From Echinostoma caproni (taxonomy: Eukaryota; Platyhelminthes; Trematoda; Plagiorchiida; Echinostomatidae), in NCBI GenBank assembly GCA_900618425.1, contig UZAN01043826.1, positions 17,627 to 39,301 on the forward strand: a stretch of DNA of 21,675 bases, in the 5' to 3' direction. The first letter of the stretch is position 1, and the number at the start of each line of letters is the position of its first letter. The notes below the pieces were generated by a model. It saw only the letters and a program-made list of their open reading frames with translations, did no database searches and was not told the origin of the DNA. A program made the position numbers and the translations under genes. Of the stretch, positions 19,380-21,675 are shown one piece after another.

Positions 19380-21663
19380 CAGGCCCGAATCACGTGAATT
19401 CGCCACATCACGAGATGGTGTCGAACAGGACAGAGCTCGAACCGCTGATCGGAGGAAAAACATTTAGTTTTGTGAAACAGACTACTGCATGGACAATTCA
19501 AAAACCCGATTTGTTAGAATTTTATTCCAAATGAAACACATTAGTCCAAACTGGGATAACAGATGAGACAAACAAATATAATTTGAATCATTCTATGCCA
19601 CTGAATAATATTATAAATGAATAATATACAAAAAATACTTGATCAGATGAGTGAAAAAGTGAAATGGTGAAACAATTCCTGTCATCACATGTGAATCTAT
19701 TTGTGACAACGAATAATAATAAATTTCAATGATTATGAAAACTGGTCATCAACTGGTCGTCACAACCAGTCCGATTCTGACTCTACAGAGAGTCAGTTTA
19801 TTCAAACGCGCTATCGTCGTCAAAGCCATCTCCACACAGTACTACTGTATATTGGCTCATCTGATAGTAAAAATTATCTTTGAAAGATGAATTTGTGAGA
19901 CTTTTTTTCGATACCACGCCCAACCTAGCGGGTCCTTGTGTGGTTCGCCACTATCAGACCCGGGGCTTAGGTTACCGGTTTCCATTACTGAACGGCAGGT
20001 CCTCGTGACTATTTTATGTTAACCCGTTTGATGTGATTTACACAAAGGTGTGCAATCATTCTTTTTTAATTACACTCTTATCTACGGTCGGACAGTGATT
20101 GGAGATCGATCATTACCATCATCATCCGTCGCCTGAAGGTGAATTTCGAATGGCGTATCAAGTTGAGCAATCACTAAAAAGGATGCCTTTCAGTGAAACA
20201 GTATTACGTCTTAGTTGCAGATTTGGTTAAGGTTAAGGTTTGTTGACCGATCTGATAAATTTTGCAGACATTGAATGCGGTTAAATGACAAAAATGTTTG
20301 GTTTTGGTATCAAGAATTTAGTAGCCTTCGGTCGGTTTGCCTTACCCAAAACAAATGTCTTTTTCTATTACACAAAGTAATTTACAGCAAAATGAGTAAA
20401 CGTCATACATAGTCATGGATATACTGTAAGAAGGAAGGTGTGTCGGGTAGCAATCAAGTGAGAGTCAATTTGTTAATCCTATTTCTGAAAACAGTAAGAT
20501 CACAAGTGCTTGGAAACACGGGGATGAGAAGAGTGGGAACCGTTCTACGATGGGATAATTCGTTCTTCCCGCCTTTTCTGTTTGGCTTGGATTTCTTAGT
20601 GTTAGATTCCAAAATTTGCTTGGCGCGCATTTTGAAAAGTGATGCTGTCGTTCGACATCTGTCGTAAATCGCGAATATCTCCGTTGTTAAGGCTCATTCC
20701 GCTGGGTTTTTTTCGTTCAAAGTGAACATTGACTATTCTATATAATTAGCGTGAAATTTTCCGTCGAAAATTTATTTCCAAACCCAAAATTCTCACCGCC
20801 GGGACTGAAATTTTACTTAGACGACCATACCATAATGGTGAATATTTTCATGAAAATAACTTATTTCGATCGTTTTTTATCCTTTCAAGTATGCTACGTA
20901 ATCTTAAATCCGTATCTTACTTCACAAAATACAGTCGTAATTGTGAATCTTTTAATAGTTTACATTTATATATTACTAAACGTAAAAATATTTACCCTAC
21001 TACTTTTTCCTATTCCATTTCGACTACTCTACCACAAAGTAATAACAATAAACCAGTTAATTTAATTTTTTTTCTAGGTTGAACGAAAGTGTTCCACTAC
21101 TTCACAGTACCGGAGAGAAAAGACGGATGGAAGATATAGGTTCGACCTGTGGGGACAGAAACCTGATAGTGGTGACTTGACTGCCCGCCTAAGAATGAGA
21201 TGAACAAGGGGAGGGGATCGATGAAGTGAACTGAGAAGAGTGAAAACCAAAATAGCAATGATAGAAACGAGATAACGAAGCAGCTACTACCAGACGATGA
21301 AAAAGCGAGGCTCGTCGAACAGCCGGATGGGCGGTCCAAGAGAGACAGATAGAGAGAGAGAGAGCTCCACTTCAAACGTGACTGCAATGATCGAGCATGG
21401 GGTGAATTTGAACTTTGTGTAAATGAAAGTGTTTGGGTGTAAAGAAGCACCGGGCACGGAATAGAACGCCAACTTTGCGTGCTAGAAGTCAGTATGGCTA
21501 AGAAAAGGGGACCGAAAGAGAGAACAAAATATGTAAAAAAAAAACAGGAGGGAGAAAATTTGTGGCACAAAGTAACAGTGAGTCAAAAATGATTTGGCGG
21601 CGAACAAAGGACTTGTTTGAGAGAGAGAAATTTCGGAAGAATGAAAACGCAAATGGTTGGTAA
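19380..21663. other. Non-coding stretch: mixed, AT-rich, then purine-rich
   Basis: No gene was recognised. A locally GC-rich block lies at about 19917-20010. From about 20690 to 21075 the sequence is strongly AT-rich, ending in a T-tract and TCTAG (21060-21078) that resembles a splice acceptor. From about 21090 to 21660 the plus strand is purine-rich, with a GA repeat at 21350-21364. The long minus-strand frame across this last part is a composition artefact. Confidence 0.5.
21350..21364. repeat. GA dinucleotide repeat
   Basis: A direct run of about seven GA units inside a wider purine-rich stretch. Confidence 0.88.
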
Positions 21664-21675
21664 CCCCCCCCCCCC
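21664..21675. repeat. Poly-C run at the window end
   Basis: Twelve C in a row close the window. This may be a genuine homopolymer or a contig-end artefact. Confidence 0.8.

Noticed and set aside
19017..19463. Minus-strand ORF with a long Cys run
   Set aside because: The Cys run is only the reverse reading of the CAA/CAG repeat, and the rest has no motif. The plus-strand frame with the CxxC pairs is the better, though weak, candidate.
19917..20010. GC-rich block sharing CAACCTAGCGG with the nested insertion near 13139-13149
   Set aside because: The match is only 11 bases and does not extend on either side, so a chance match is likely.
20751..21065. Plus-strand ORF of 104 codons, hydrophobic and membrane-like
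   Set aside because: It lies in AT-rich DNA, where Ile, Leu, Phe and Tyr codons arise by composition. No signal or family pattern was recognised.
21097..21570. Minus-strand ORF of 157 codons, rich in Ser, Phe and Leu
   Set aside because: The plus strand is purine-rich, so its complement is pyrimidine-rich and has few stop codons. The peptide is low-complexity with no motif. Overlapping frames are also open.
1..21675. CRISPR array, bacterial operon, rRNA or intact tRNA genes
   Set aside because: No regularly spaced repeats, no dense long ORFs and no rRNA-like blocks are visible. The only tRNA-like signal (6430-6495) lacks acceptor pairing.

Overview
This window looks like a stretch of a large, repeat-laden flatworm genome, most likely a digenean trematode; a cestode is less likely but possible. 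The main reason is at least seven degenerate fragments of RTE-type non-LTR retrotransposons, whose thumb and C-terminal motifs (YLGSYISPGG, HLWRRRDI, HRCLRSIARVWW, LHRLRWLGHVLRM) I recognise as typical of the elements scattered through trematode genomes. CR1/Jockey-type fragments, a tRNA-like SINE candidate, many dinucleotide microsatellites and an 880-base run of N (a scaffold gap) also point to a draft eukaryotic assembly. I find no bacterial gene layout, operon, ribosome-binding-site pattern, CRISPR array, rRNA or intact tRNA gene.

Layout. 1-1660: no recognisable gene. 1664-2230 (+): RTE reverse-transcriptase fragment with an undamaged reading frame, truncated at both ends. 2231-6370: no gene; TA, CA and ACAG microsatellites. 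About 6395-6580 (+): tRNA-like SINE candidate with A and B boxes. 6580-8440: nothing recognised. 8440-11199 (-): a cluster of retrotransposon pieces. It holds an internally deleted RTE derivative, an RTE C-terminal half with a YADD box, the C-terminal end of a CR1/Jockey-type reverse transcriptase, the gap, and an RTE fingers-domain piece. 12350-13440 (+): an RTE 3' part split by a roughly 600-bp insertion flanked by a 9-bp direct repeat. 15421-15835 (-): another RTE 3' end. 16990-17690 (+): apurinic-like endonuclease of a CR1/Jockey-type element. 17883-18596 (+): a second, divergent RTE subfamily. 18945-19379: the only place with any hint of host coding sequence, a short ORF with a C-x2-C-x4-C-x2-C motif and a CAA/CAG repeat. 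19380 to the end: no recognisable gene; an AT-rich block, then a purine-rich block, then 12 C at the contig edge.

No host gene can be assembled from exons with confidence. The recognisable coding-type material is relic reverse transcriptase or endonuclease. These parts do not work together as a system; they are layers of insertion and decay. The observations most worth checking are the nested insertion at 12621-13216, the internally deleted RTE copy lying head-to-tail with another copy at 8440-9790, and the cysteine-motif ORF near 18945. I found no convincing new biological system.
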